Assembly (NCBI GenBank): GCA_963932185.1
Contig: OZ010674.1
Span: 32,152,683-32,216,682, forward strand
Origin: Troglohyphantes excavatus
Lineage: Eukaryota; Arthropoda; Arachnida; Araneae; Linyphiidae
DNA: 64,000 nt
Direction of reading: 5' to 3'
A program made the translations under genes and the position numbers. Below are positions 35,540-49,460 of this stretch, one piece after another. The notes under the pieces were generated by a model, which saw only the letters and a program-made list of their open reading frames with translations, made no database searches and was not told where the DNA came from. Positions within the stretch are counted from its first letter, which is position 1. Every line of letters begins with the position of its first letter.

Positions 35540-38500
35540 CAAAGTCAAATTACAGCTACCACTGAAATTTTCGATTCACCAATGCTTTACAGAACGTAAC
35601 GTTTTAAGATAGGAAATATATTACTGACTCGATGTGTTGTTGTTACTAACTTGTTAAAATGTTCTTAACTTTATCAAAAATATTTTGATACTTCCTTTAT
35701 TGAATAAAAAAACATAAGCGCAACCTTCATTTTTCAAATGATTTTTTTAAAAGTGTAACGTTACCTTTCAGATAACCTGTATTTGTTAAAATATTTGAAT
35801 CATTACATGTTTTATATTTGATCTATCCAAATAAATAAATAGTTCCACCAGGACCCGTAAGAAATTTCTTTTAAGACACATTTATTGCAAGATGTGAAGT
35901 AACATAATGTTACGTTAAATTAACAAATAAAAGCGTGTAAAAGCACTATCCAATTTATTTGTAAGAACTATTTTGTCTGCATTTACACCATACACATTTA
36001 TTAGAATAAATTTTTATACTATTAAAATAGATTATAATTTTAAAACGAATATCTCTACTCATTTTGCTAAAACTAATCTCATTTAAATAATAAATCGCAT
36101 TTAAAACTTTTACAAATAACATACAAAGAAATATTTCGATACTATTTCAGATATTCTAACACTAATTATATTTACCAAAAGCATTGAAATTAATGATTAG
36201 AATACATATACATATCATAACTGCTCTTTATTTGCATTAACAATTCTTCAGGGCATTCAGGTATGTTTATTATCAACAATTTAATGTAATTAAGGTAATG
36301 TAAGTCTTGAAGGCAGCTAATACTGAATTTCTTTCTGAATAAACATATTATCAATAAGCTCCTCTTTACTTTTGAAAACGCGAGCTAATTTATTTGAATA
36401 TCCTACTAATTCAATAATATTAAAAATGAATGGGTTTCTTTGTAAATGATTACACTTGTCACAATTTTATTATTTTTATACAGAATTCCTTAATACTTTT
36501 CAAACAAATTCCGTTGCTCAGGAACTAATTTAGAATTATATATCTAATGGAGAGTTTTTTATTTTAATAAATGCATCTATTTTTTTTATTTTTGAATATA
36601 TTCACATTTTATAACTATTTAGATTTTTGTATATGTTTATGTAAATATTTGTACTTTTTTTGACCATTTCAGAGACATTAGTAACCAATAGTGTAAATTT
36701 TAATGTGTAAAAGTCATAACTCCTTTCGAGAGATGACAGTTCAAATGTAGCTCTAGAGAGATATTACTTTGAAGTTACTGATCGTAAGTTTATTTTATTG
36801 CTCCAACAAGGGACGAAATAATTTAAGGTTTTGATTAATCTGACGATATTTTATTTTAAATTTTGCGTTTTGGATATGAATAACTTGCAATATATATGAT
36901 AAAATCAAGTAGGAAACGTTTATATTAAGTACCCTAGATAAATTAGTTATGCGTTGCAGTTATTTTGGTAATGTAGTTGATATAAATCAAACTTGAATAA
37001 GAAAAATAATAGCTCTTTTGATACTTAAAATTAACTAGTTTCAATCAATAATTAGCTGTATTAAGCAATATTCGTTCTGAAAAAAGGTTAAATGAGAAAA
37101 TTAAATTGAAAATGTTTTCTTATTTACAAATACCTATATTACTATTTTATGAAAGATAATAATAAAAAGATGTTAGTGGTTAGTTTAATAAAGCCAATAT
37201 TAATAAATTAAATAATAACTTATAATACTCTCTTTCATATTTTATTTAGTCAGTATTATTTATAAATTTCACCAGAAACTTAACAAATTGTTATTTTTCT
37301 TCTGGGACTTTCTTTTTAATAAAAAAATATTTACACTGCAGAACTCGTGCTGTGCTTTAAAGGCACAATCCAAGGCGAATCAAATTGGAGGTGGAATATA
37401 AATTTGAAAAATAAGGACAGAGATAGCATGTTCCTGATAAGGGCCGTCACTTATTATCCCACACTCGCGATTTGATCCGCTTTTTTTCCATTATACCCTG
37501 TCAAGGACCAGCACACATTCGACTAGAGTATAATAAGAAAAGATCATCTTAATACATAAATATATATAAACATATTATACAGCAGAAAGCTATTGTCTAA
37601 TTTTCTTAATCTTTTCACTCGAGGTAAAACAATTTTTTTTCTTACTTTCTTCAACAGTGCAATAACGTTAAAGAATATAAATCAATAACCAATCAACCTG
37701 ATCGCTCTTTTCTATGAGCGAAATCATCTGGTGGATTAGATCATTTGTTAGTTCTTGCGAACTTCTCAGGCGTAGCAAGTGACGGTCCCTAAAAGCAAGC
37801 ATTCGAGCAGCAGTAAGAATCTTTACAAATCGATTCCCTTCGCATTGAGAAGCGCGGAATGTACAATTCATTTACCAATTTTATAACACTTTGGCATAAA
37901 TGAACTAAAATATTATTAACGACTTAACTTTTATTGTATAACTATGAAGGCTGTAAAAAGCTTATATCACTCTTACGAACAGCTAATGACGAACTATTTT
38001 TTTTATATAAGATCAAACCTTTTGGTAAGTGGTCCCTTCTGTAATGGAATATCACGATCAATACTCAATTTTAGTAAAAGAATGCGTGTCGCAAGAAACT
38101 AGACACAAACACAAGCTTTTGTTTTAGTGTAGCTCTCCGAGACTAACATCACGTAAAGTAATGCTGTATATTGTAACAATTTTCACGTACTTCTTTTCCA
38201 ATTTTTTTTCTCTTATGAAGTGAATCCATTTTGCTTTATGTTTGTGTCGCTGGTATGTAGATACCCTAGGGACGTTCTATCGACGCAAGAGTCCGTGTAC
38301 ACGAAAGATAAGGAAAAGATAAAATGGATAAAAGATAAAATATATAGAGATTATTTCGATGTTCATATGAAGGGTTCAGAAGCCAATAGGTACAAGTGAA
38401 TTTAAAAAATATATATAGATAAGTGTGGTTATGAATAGTTAATACATATGAAATGTTGTTGGCAAAGGGATACAATTAAATGTCTGTTATGTGCTGAGAT

Positions 38501-41500
38501 CTAGAGGCGTAAGATCCACCAGTGTTAACTTTAAACTTCGTTCAAAATGACGTTCAAATAAACCTCAAAATGACAAAATTGTAACTTGTATCCCTTAGAT
38601 TCTCACCCTCCTCATATATTTTCGATTAGATGAAGTATAATAATGGAATAAAATGACTATTAGAGATTAGAGATTTAATTTGAAACGAACGGAAATAAAT
38701 TTAAATTTTGGAATTGTTTAGCTGTAAAATGCATGAAATATAAATAGTTTAATCTTACTGACTGTTTTTTAAATATTGAAAGAACAATATAGGGATTTTT
38801 AAATGCAGGTTTAATCCATACCGTTCCCAAACAAAATTAAAAATGTAAGCCGAATTGAATAATTTTATTCCAATAAAATAATTAAATATACGTTTATAAT
38901 GTCCTGTATTCTATATATAAACCCTGAGGATTAAACAAGAATGTTTTACAATTATTTTTAATAAATCTTTTAGGAAATGATAAAGATTAGCATGTTTTTG
39001 TGAAGTTTATATATAAATTGTAAGGGATTTAAATGAAATATGGATTTTTAAAATCAATTTATAAATTTCAAAAGCGATGTCATCTTACAAAAATCTCATT
39101 TAGAATTAGTAATATAGATTTATATTTCAGATGTTAAAACTATATAGAAAATTAGTTAGCTTATGCTAACAATTGTAGTTATTTCTCTTATCTCTAAAAT
39201 AAAATAATGAAACTAGCTCATCCTTTACGATTTGTCGTTAATGTAATATCATTAAGTCTTTCTTCCATAATAAAATTATTATAACGAAAGCAATTGTATC
39301 CTTAAAAAACATTGGAATAGCAATTGTTTTTTTTTAAATCCTACATTCTCTTTTTTTATTCGGCAAATTACTTTTCGTTTCTGAGCAAAAAAACTATACA
39401 AAAACCAGCTTAATTAAGAATCCTTTCAATTTTTTATTTACTTTCTTTTTCGTTTTACTTTACTCAGATGATAAGAAATAGTTTGAATAAAATTATCCCC
39501 AACTGCTAATTATTAGTGTCAAGTTTAGATGTCTCATTGATTCTGCTGCTAATCCCATTAAATTATCAACGCTGTTTTTTCTAGAATTTGCTAAGAGAAC
39601 GAAATAGGCAAACTATTGTTATTATTATTTCTTTTGAAGATATCTTCTATTTACTTGGCCGTGTATATCTTTTACATTAAGTAAAAAAATATTATTTTTT
39701 AGCGAAATTAAATTGGGAAACGAAAATAAAATTATTTGAAACTTAATAACAATACATTATTTAATTTTTTTAATTATAACCTTAATAATAAGATTGGAGC
39801 CACAACTTATAAAAAAAAATTATAATTTTTTTAAGGAAAATAAATTAGCGTTAGGTATGAAAGTTACCAAATTCTAAAATATATTTTTACAAAAAATAAC
39901 AGGCTATTCCTTTGAAAACAATTGTTATTGAAATATTTTAAAGAATAAAACAAATAAAAAGATATACCTAACAATAAATTAAAACGTACACTGAAAACAA
40001 AAACAATGAGAATATTATTTCATTGTTTACCAATTTTCATATTGAATACAGCGAGTTGTGCAATTTTAAATTAAGAGAAACATTTAATTAATTAAAAAAA
40101 GAAATTTTATAAAAACAAGAAAACACAAAATAATTGAAACAGACACCTGAACTTTTATACAAGAAAATATTTCAAATAATATGGCAGTGAATCATAAATT
40201 TCTTTTTAATTTTTGTTTAAATTTCAACAAAAACTCTGACCTTAAAGTAGGACCGGTAAACGAATTATGATGGCTTGAGGTGAAAAAAGACGAACGTAAC
40301 TTTTCAAGGGGAAAAAAATTACCCTTCCTTTTATAAGAAAATACAATTTTTTGACGTTCCATTATAAATTGCGAACAGCAAACTAAAATTTTTTAGACAT
40401 CTATCTTTTTTAAGATGTCAAGATGTATGTGATATATATATACTGCCTTGTGTTTCAGTTATTATCTTTAAATTTTATGAAATATGTCAGCAGGAAGATT
40501 GTTTGAAAAATTTGTTAGCCTGATAAGATTTATACATTTATAAAAAAAAACTCTCAGAATATAATAAAGTGTGCTCTTATTTGATGTAAAATGAAAATAT
40601 ATAAGTTTGGTTTTACAAACTACATAAAATAAAAACAAACATTTCTTATTCAAGAGTGGAACTGGTAATTATATGTCTAAGATATTAAAAAAATACGAAT
40701 ATTATCTATATATTTTATATTCATAATTTAAAAATTGTGAAAATATTTTCCTACTTTTCCCAAATATGAGCGAGTAGTGGAATACTAGAATTGAAGTTTT
40801 GGGCATGATTATATTTTTCTTTAAATTTAGTGTGTCATTATTTTTCATAATATTAATACTCATCATCGTTATTTCATTTTTAAAAATTGTTCTAGAGTTA
40901 TTTTACTTTAGAAAGTAAAAGAAGGCTTTTTGATCAAATACTATATATATATATAACAACAAATATTCACAATATATAACAATAACAACAAATGATGTAA
41001 TGTTTTGTAAGCTGCAACTATGAAAATAAAAATGAGTCTTAGAAGGAACCTATTTAGTATTAGAATTGGACATAAATTGCCCTGGTCTATTTAGGAAAAA
41101 TGTAGTTCTTCAACTCATCTTCCTGTACCAGACATCTCCATTGTCCCTTATTTATTAAAACCCTCATATTACTAAACAATTACTATTTACGAGTAATGAA
41201 GTATTTATTTTAACGTAATAAGCTATACAATTACGTATTATCTTCTTAATTTGAATAGATTCAATTTAGATAATGCATAATAATAGCAAATAAATTTGTT
41301 AGTATAAAGACACATTCCATAAAATAACAAATGATCAATTTATTGATAATGAAATTAATTATTTTATGCCATGGCTTCGTTACAAATTAATTACAAACAA
41401 TTGTAGTGTTTAATAAAAAAAATAGATTGTTTTAATATTAAAACACAACCAATAATTATCTCAAACTTTAAAAAGATATTTGTAATTCATAATTGTTTTT

Positions 41501-42479
41501 ATATGCATATTTTAAGTTCATTACAAGTTATTACTTTTTATTTATTGCTTATTGAAGATATAACAAAACTCAGATTTTTAAAATGTATTTCTGTTATTTG
41601 TAGTTATTACTATTTTAATATAATAATATTATTTTATTCAATTTAGTTAAAAATAACATAACCAAATCTAAGTAAACGTTGCTAATTAGTATTTTTTTAA
41701 ATAAAGATGTACACACTTAGAAAGTAAATAGTTTTTACAAAATAAAAAAATCTTCCAACCTTTTTTACATAGTTTTACTTTCGTTAACTGTTTTTTAAAA
41801 AATCTATTAAAAAACATAAATATTATTCGTGAAATATCCAACAATTAATAAAGAGCATTTTTATGCGTTAACTTAAAACATATTTTCTAAAAACCTAATA
41901 CCTGTGAATTTAATAAATACGAATAATAAATATAAAATGATCTATTTGAATATTTTTAAATAAGCAAATTGAAAGTTATTCACATATTTCAGTTAGGAGT
42001 TACATCAAATTTAGATAACTCTAAAAAAAAGTTCACATTTAAGTACCTAAAGTAAATTGATTAGTCGCTCATTTTTCATTAAAATTTATTTAATTAGTTC
42101 AAAATAGTTGTTCTTCTTCGATTGGGAATAAAATAAATGCAAATACTATCAAAGGATGCTGTATTTCAGAAGTTCCATAATGAGCATTGATAAATGAAAC
42201 ACTGAATAATATACCTGTCCAACTGTCTAACAATTCACATCAAACGAAAGTAATTGCTAAAAAAAATGCTTCATTTTACTTGAAATCATTCAATGTTCCA
42301 CGAGAGACAAAAGACGACAGAACGGTGAACAGCAAGAGTTGCAATTGTTCATTTGGGAATTAGCTGCAGATTTATGACAATAAATTGTTCATTCAATTTT
42401 CGAAAAATTATTTACCGATCAAAATATAATGAACATATGTCAGTATCTCCCCTTGGAATTTACTTAGCAAGTCAAAGAT
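35540..42479. other. AT-rich DNA, nothing identified
   Basis: Seven kilobases without a recognisable gene, RNA or transposon border. 37340-37870 is somewhat less AT-rich, with an Arg/Leu-containing minus frame of 67 codons at 37668-37871 that I cannot assign. Confidence 0.55.
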
Positions 42480-43173
42480 GCAGTTTTATATAAGTTGAAG
42501 TAAAAATAAGTCAAATGTACTCATTTGCAATTATGATTCTATGATAATTCTATGATTTTCATGGCACCGAATACGTAATTTTCAGTTTTGAAAAAGACGT
42601 GTACGTGTTTGAAAAAGACGTGTAAAAATAAGTATGATCAGAAATGAGTATATACTTGCCTGTATAAGTTGCTATACCTCATTTTACGAACTTGTCATTA
42701 ATATATAATACTTCATAAATGATTTTCAAACAATAGGCATACAGAAATATCAAATACATGCACGCTTACCAACAAGTCTTATCCGAAATCGAACCCAGAT
42801 CCCCAACACCGCAGTCCAGTGCCTAATTCGTTTCACTATCCTGGCTTATAGTCAGACGAAATAGTAAATAAATGTATCTTAAAAAATGGGAAGTAAGGTA
42901 ATTGAGTTGTAATAACCCAATTTATATTTAATCAATCGACATCAAATAAATAGGACACTATATTTCTGAATTACTATTTAAGTTTGTCAAGTGTCATTGA
43001 GATTGTTGGAACAGAAGTTGAGATTAGCGATAATTAATAACATTTTCACTTTTTGAGAAAATATGGTTAATTGCATTTAAATACGACATCACTCATTTAC
43101 AATGCAATCATACAATGCATAGAAAAACGAATAGGTTTATATACTCATTTTTAAGTACCTTTTGTTATAGAGT
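42480..43173 (-). mobile_element. Family A element, nearly full copy
   Basis: Matches the 54330 copy from TCAAATGTACTCATTT and CATGGCACCGAATACGTAAT through the tRNA-like module (42775-42846), GGGAAGTAAGGTAATTGAGT, GTTGAGATTAGCGAT and ACAATGCAATCATACAATGC to an end TACTCATTTTTAAGTACCTTTT. Terminal CACTGT is eroded at both ends. Non-coding. Confidence 0.7.
42775..42846 (-). other. tRNA-like module of family A
   Basis: On the minus strand CCAGGATAGTGAAACGAATT (A-box region, drifted) precedes GATCTGGGTTCGATTTCGG (B box). Equivalent position and orientation to 35179 and 54548. Confidence 0.55.
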
Positions 43174-43708
43174 ATTGAATTTAAATTATTATTTTTATAA
43201 TAAATGGATAGTATTTTTCTTATTTTTTGAGTAATTAAAAAATTTATTTTAAATCAAATGTATCGATGCATCATAAAAGGGATTTTTATACATATTATAT
43301 TTATATAAAAGCTGCATATTGCAACTAGTTATTATTTGATTTTTTTACAATAAGAAATATTAAAATTTTTAAATGGTATAGAATTGGAATTTTATCGATG
43401 TAGGAATAAATGTAGCAATCATTTCTGTCAACCTAGCAAGCAGACAATATAACAACTATGACCGTTTTTTTATAACGTATGTTATTATTTCTTACAATTC
43501 AACTAAACTTTAAATTATAATTATCTGTCTTCTAGAATATAAGTTTTGGCTTAAGCTAGTAAGTTCACGAAATCAATCAAAATAGGAGCGTTTTTTATTA
43601 AATTTTTTTCCCTTAAATCCTAATAGGGTTTGACTTTTATAACAACTATAATGTAGAATTTTAATTCTTTTTAATTATAGTCTAGTATTCAATGCTCAAT
43701 TCTAGACA

Positions 43709-44296
43709 AATAAATAAGCAATGAATAAGCATTATAACAATAAACCTTATAACATTAAAACTATAAATAAGCATTATAACAATACGCCTTATAAGATTTT
43801 TAACAATAAATAAGCATTATAACTTTTTTAAACTATAAATAAGCATTATAACATTTAAACTATAAATAAGCATTATAACAATAAGCCTTATAACATTTTA
43901 ACAATAAGCCTTATAACATTTTAACAATAAATAAGCATTATAACATTTAAACAATAAATAAGCATTATAACATTAAAATAATAAGTAAGCAGTATAACAA
44001 TAAATAAGCATTATAAGACTAAGTATTATTACAATAAGCATTATAACAATAAATAAGCGTTATAACAATAAATAAGCATTATAACAAATAAAAAAAACAT
44101 TATAACACTAAATAAGCATTATTACATTATAACAATAAGAAACATTATAACAATAAGTATTATAACAATAAGAATTATAACAATAAATAAGCATTAAATA
44201 CAAAAAAATAAATGCTTATACAATAAATAAGCATTAAATACAATAAATAAGTATTAAACACAATAAATAAGCATTAAATACAATAAATAAGCATTG
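43709..44296 (+). repeat. Irregular minisatellite of AATAAGCATTATAAC type
   Basis: About 590 bp built from ACAATAAATAAGCATTATA with many internal deletions, short forms (ACAATAAGTATTAT) and a 3' subfamily ACAATAAATAAGCATTAAAT. All frames carry stops. The unit variety suggests repeated local slippage rather than one recent expansion. Confidence 0.9.
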
Positions 44297-44299
44297 TTT

Positions 44300-46480
44300 T
44301 AAAACTACACTTTTGTCACAAGAATAAATACTTTTCATTCAACATTAATTGAAAATGAATAAAACTCATTACGTGTTAATACAAGACTTAACAAAGAGAA
44401 ACTTGCACAAATTTGCATCTATTTACTAATACATTTTTAGGATTTCTACAATTTTTAAGATTGCTCATTTAGTCAAACAGAGTTTTTTAATACACATAAT
44501 AATTAAATAATTATAACATGAAATACTTTACTGTATAATAGTAAAATATTCATATAATTTAAAATAAATGACAAAAACAATGACAAATTTACGAAAACAC
44601 GAATTTTATTAAAGTTGGCTTAATAGCTACGTCCCACAATGCACTTTACCGTATCAGTTGAAATTTAATAAATATTTTACAAACTAATAATAAACAAATA
44701 TAAATGTCAATAACTTTCAAAATAGCTTTTTCAATAGACCCGTCTATTCATCCATCTAAGAAATCGTAAGTAAATGTTCTCTTTTTTTGTTGTTGTTTGG
44801 AATTTATGTTAGAACTAACTCGTTTAAATTTTATTATGCACCGGATAGTCTATGCGCATACAAAACCCAAAATCGAACTACAAACAAGAAATTGACTTAC
44901 GCAACCATAAAAAACATACACGGATCCAACGAAGACAATTCTGTATTCCATCCCCATATTTCCATAAGGAATACTCGAAAATAAACCTAACGGCAGACAT
45001 TCCTGGGGGACATTGTCCTCCATGTCCTACTGGGAAAAACAATCTGGAAGCATCACACAAAGACAAATAAGACATCGAAAACATGCTTGGCCTATCTCTC
45101 GCACTTCTTCAAAAAGGAATTTTGCATAAGACATGCAAAGTATGAGACCGGTTCTGCCAGAAAAATTGTATTCTATTGAAGTCCGCCTGTGTAATATATC
45201 ACATTCGAATATTCCTTTGACTGCTCGCTGCATATGGCGGGAAATCATGACCCTTTCCGATATGTTCTTTTCGGTACAAAAGTCTTTGCGTGCTCCGATT
45301 TTGAAATAGATGACTGACTCAAAGTAAGCCGAATCGATTCCTGCATCCGATATGTTGGTAGTTGGTAATCGATTATATCGATATAACTAATCGTATTAGG
45401 ACTTTCGGGATGTACTAACTCGGGGGTAATATGAATGTTTTAGTGAGGTAATTCTAATAATCAATGTTCTAAGTCCCGCCCCTTTTGTTTCTTAATGAAT
45501 GGGTTTTCATCTTGGTGGATCTTTTGGGCGTGTTTTCAGATTTGAATATTCAAAGGAATATTCGACAAATTATTAATGAGAAACTTTGGTTGATTTTTTC
45601 CCTTTTGTTAATGATGTACCATGCAATGGATGTTTTGTTAACTACCTCGTTTCTATTCATATTTCAATAGGCTTAACTATGATCTTTTATTATAGTCGTA
45701 TGTGTAACATATGTATTATCCCCCTTTTTTAGGGTTTTTTTTGCTCATGTTTTCTTGTGGATTTACAATAATTTCAAAAACTGATAACATTTATGTTTGA
45801 AGGAAATAGTACTAAATTTGAGTGAAACATAAATAATTATATTAAGGTAACCTATATAGAAAATTAGTTTAATGTAATTTGTTTTAACACGTCTAAATTA
45901 ACCTAAATTACAAAAGTCTGGCTACCAGTTCCACTAAACATTGAAAAATAGCTTTGTTTAAAATTTCAAACTTCTGCGTGCCGCAGGAGATATTGTTTTC
46001 CAATCCACTGACATACTTTAATTAAATTTTCATCGATATCATTATCTACCAAAAGAGTCTTTAGAAAATTATACAGACAATAATTTAATAAATATCAATC
46101 AAACAATCCCTTTCATCCCCAATAAAGCCTTTATTTCTTAAAAACATAATCAAATGAAAATTCTTTATGACAACCCAAACCTCATCATATCATCCCAATT
46201 TGTCTCATTTCCTAAGGTTAGAGTGCAGGTAAGGTGAAGGCTTTTCGGGCCGTAGCAACTCCCAAAGGTGCCCTATAAATGGATGAGAATTAGATTTCCG
46301 GCAGACGAGACGTTGTTCTCGTAGGGCATGGGGAAGAGGGTTAGGAAAAGAAATGGAACAGGACAATAAGTCGATTGTTCTTCCGCGAATGCTCTGCTCA
46401 ATGATCGGCTTCTTTTGTTCCACGTTTTACTTCTCTTTTTTTGATGTTGTTCTGAGTGGTTTTTTTTTTATCATTGGAGA
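44300..46480. other. Mixed intergenic DNA, no gene called
   Basis: 44850-45480 and 46200-46440 are less AT-rich. Open frames of 60-73 codons occur there but show no family motif. A CAG/GTAAGG splice-donor-like site at 46226-46234 follows a 25-codon frame starting at 46154. One such site is expected by chance in this length. Confidence 0.55.
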
Positions 46481-47835
46481 AATATTTTGGCTCGGGATTG
46501 CAATGGCCTGGTCAGAATAATCCATAGCTCGTTGTCTTTTAAATTAACTGGAGCTAAGGAGTGATCTATTGACGAAGGTTTTGGGGTCGAAAGAAATGAA
46601 TAGGAAAGACCCGGGAATGCTGCCTCGTAATTTTCACTGGAGCTGGAGCCCCATTTTCTAATCTCCCATTACATTATTTGAAATATTTTGGCTCGGGATT
46701 GCAGTGGCCTGGTCAGAATAATCCATAGCTCGTTGTCTTTTAAATTAACTGGAGCTACGGAGTGAGCTATTGACGAAGGTTTTGGGTCTAAAGAAATGAA
46801 TAGGAAAGACCCGGGAATGCTGCCTTGTAATTTTCACTGGAGCTGGAGCCCCATTTTCTAATCTCCCATTACATTATTTGAAATATTTTGGCTCGGGATT
46901 GCAGTGGCCTGGTCAGAATAATCCATAGCTCGTTGTCTTTTAAATTAACTGGAGCTACGGAGTGAGCTATTGACGAAGGTTTTGGGTCTAAAGAAATGAA
47001 TAGGAAAGACCCGGGAATGCTGCCTTGTAATTTTCACTGGAGCTGGAGCCCCATTTTCTAATCTCCCATTGCATTATTTGAAATATTTTGGCTCGGGATT
47101 GCAGTGGCCTGGTCAGAATAATCCATTTTTTTATTTTTTTATTTTTTATTACAGAATAATCCATAGCTCGTTGTCTTTTAAATTAACTGGAGCTAAGGAG
47201 TGAGCTATTGACGAAGGTTTTGGGTCTAAAGAAATGAATAGGAAAGACCCGGGAATGCTGCCTTGTAATTTTCACTGGAGCTGGAGCCCCATTTTCTAAT
47301 CTCCCATTACATTATTTGAAATATTTTGGCTCGGGATTGCAGTGGCCTGGTCAGAATAATCCATAGCTCGTTGTCTTTTAAATTAACTGGAGCTAAGGAG
47401 TGAGCTATTGACGAAGGTTTTGAGTCTAAAGAAATGAATAGGAAAGACCCGGGAATGCTGCCTTGTAATTTTCACTGGAGCTGGAGCCCCATTTTCTAAT
47501 CTTCCATTACATTATTTGAAATATTTTGGATCGGGATTGCAGTGGCCTGGTCAGAATAATCCATAGCTCGTTGTCTTTTAAATTAACTGGAGCTACGGAG
47601 TAGTAAGTTATTGACGAAGGTTTTGGGGTCTAAAGAAATGAGAAAAAAAGACCCGAGAATGCTGCCTCGTAATTTTCACTGGAGCTGGAGACCCACTTTC
47701 TAATCTCCCGTTACGCGACCAACTTGAGGACATATGAATCAGGTAGATGTAGTACGCAATATCCCCCTATACACTGCGGATGTTTGGTGGACGACGGGGA
47801 TCAAACTCGCAATCCTCCGTCTCACTGATCTCTCA
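46481..47835 (-). repeat. SINE-derived tandem array, six units of about 200 bp
   Basis: Units start AATATTTTGGCTCGGGATTG at 46481, 46682, 46882, 47082, 47320 and (one change) 47520. Each contains a minus-strand SINE 3' half: TTTTAAATTAACTGGAGCT, TATTGACGAAGGTTTTGGG, GGAAAGACCCGGGAATGCTG. Only the last unit continues into the rest of the SINE body (TGGACGACGGGGATC, GCAATCCTCCGTC, to about 47835). So one SINE insertion plus about 60 bp of flank was amplified head to tail. Units 2-5 are nearly identical, indicating recent homogenisation. Confidence 0.85.
47127..47151. mobile_element. T-rich tail-only insertion with 13-bp duplication
   Basis: Unit 4 of the array is interrupted by a 25-bp T-rich run flanked on both sides by CAGAATAATCCAT (47114-47126 and 47152-47164). 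This is what a retroinsertion reduced to its poly-A tail on the minus strand would leave. Other units lack it, so it followed the amplification. Confidence 0.6.
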
Positions 47836-49050
47836 AGACGAAAATCACCAAATTCTTAATCGCATTTTTGGAATTTCGATCTCTGTCGTGGACAAAGCAG
47901 CAAAAAAAAGAAGATATATGAAAACATTAAATACACTATTAGCGTTGAAACATTCCCTTGTATTGATCAGAATATTTAAATATCATAAAATATCCATCCA
48001 ATTATATGACATGGTCTTTTGACATATAATCGATTGCTGTCCTCCTCCCCCACCCCAGAGTATCCAGTTCATTTCATAAGAATCTTTATGTCAAACATCC
48101 GTAATTACCTGTCAAAGGACTCTAATTCCTTCTGTCGGGGTTTTTATGGATGGATTCCCGGCACACAAAAGGTTTCTAATCAATCTGCTATTAAAATACC
48201 TTATTGCTTGTAAGTTTTCAGTTTTGCAAATGGGAAGCCTCATGTTATTAAACGGAGTTTCTGATTTCTAACAGTAAAAATATTGATGAAACTGTTTCAG
48301 GAAAGATTTAACTTAGGAGTTAGTGTAATTTGATTAATGCTTGCTTATTTAAAAAAAAATATGATATATTGACAGTAATGGAGAGGGAAAAAATGCAATC
48401 CTATGTTTAGTAGTTAAGTTTAATTATGTAGCATTTCAAGGCTAAATTAAAAACTACTGTATCGCGATAAATGATGATAGTTTTGTTGTATGTATTTAAA
48501 TAAAGTTTTTTTTTAAGTTATGTAGTGTGTATTTCAAATTTTTGTATATCATACGCAATTTGTAGTAAGCAACATAAAGTTATATAGGAGAAAGGGCTAT
48601 AAACATGTCATATAAAACCGTTTTATTTTAAAAAATTAAATAAGTAATGGTTGGTATATGATTTATTAGAAAACTGCCAAATTACTGATGAAATAGTCTT
48701 CTGTTCCAATTTGTGGAAGAAGAGTATGTGAGCTTTATAAATTAACCTATTTTAGTGAAAATTTTAAGCACGATATTTGAAAAAAGAGTATCGTTAATTT
48801 CTCAGATGTTTGCAGTATATGTGTAATTTAAAAAATTTTCTGTTTCTTAACCAAATATGTATTGTTAGGTTTAGATCAGTTTTATCTTTTTCGCAAAGTT
48901 TCAAATGGTCAATGAAACCTCTTGCAACCGTAAAAATAATTTCATTTAATTTTTTAGTTTTCATTTTCTTTTCATAAAATACAAAAAAGTAAGTGTTAAA
49001 AACTATATATCACTGAACAATTTTATCTATTAATAAATAATAAGATAAAT

Positions 49051-49192
49051 CAGGAACACTGGCTCATACTTTTGAAGAATGGTCCGATGAAGGGGACTAC
49101 ACCTGATCTGTCACATGTGTATTTGAGGAGCATGGCAGATTGAGTATGCACCAGTCACGTAAATACGGCGGATGTTTTTGTGGACGACGAAG
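49051..49192 (-). mobile_element. SINE body relic
   Basis: AGGAACACTGGCTCATAC, GGGGACTACACCTGATCTG, TATGCACCAGTCACGTAAAT and TTGTGGACGACGAAG follow the order of the SINE at 59120-59416. Head and tail are absent. Confidence 0.65.
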
Positions 49193-49213
49193 AGCATAAA
49201 AAACACTACTCCT

Positions 49214-49460
49214 TTTTACACTAAAACTATATTTTGTACTCGCACTTGCACCAAAGCAATATTTTGTACTCACACTTACACTTAAACAATATTGTGTACT
49301 CACACTTACACTTAAACAACATTTTGTACTCACACTTACACTTAAACAATATTGTGAACTCACACTTACACTTAAACAATATTGTGAACTCACACTTACA
49401 CTTAAACAATATTTTGTACTAACACTTACACTAAAACAATATTTTGTACTCACACTTACA
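49214..49460 (+). repeat. 30-bp minisatellite, about 8 copies
   Basis: Unit CACTTACACTTAAACAATAT plus TTTGTACTCA. Since 30 is a multiple of three, several frames stay open through the array: a 126-codon minus frame with a 10-residue SVSVSTKYCL-type repeat, and a plus frame YSHLHLNNIL. The minus frame runs into the adjacent SINE relic, so it is a by-product and not a gene. Confidence 0.9.

Noticed and set aside
46154..46234. Start codon, 25-codon frame and CAG/GTAAGG donor as a first exon
   Set aside because: One or two such donor motifs are expected by chance in this length; no acceptor or downstream coding exon is visible.
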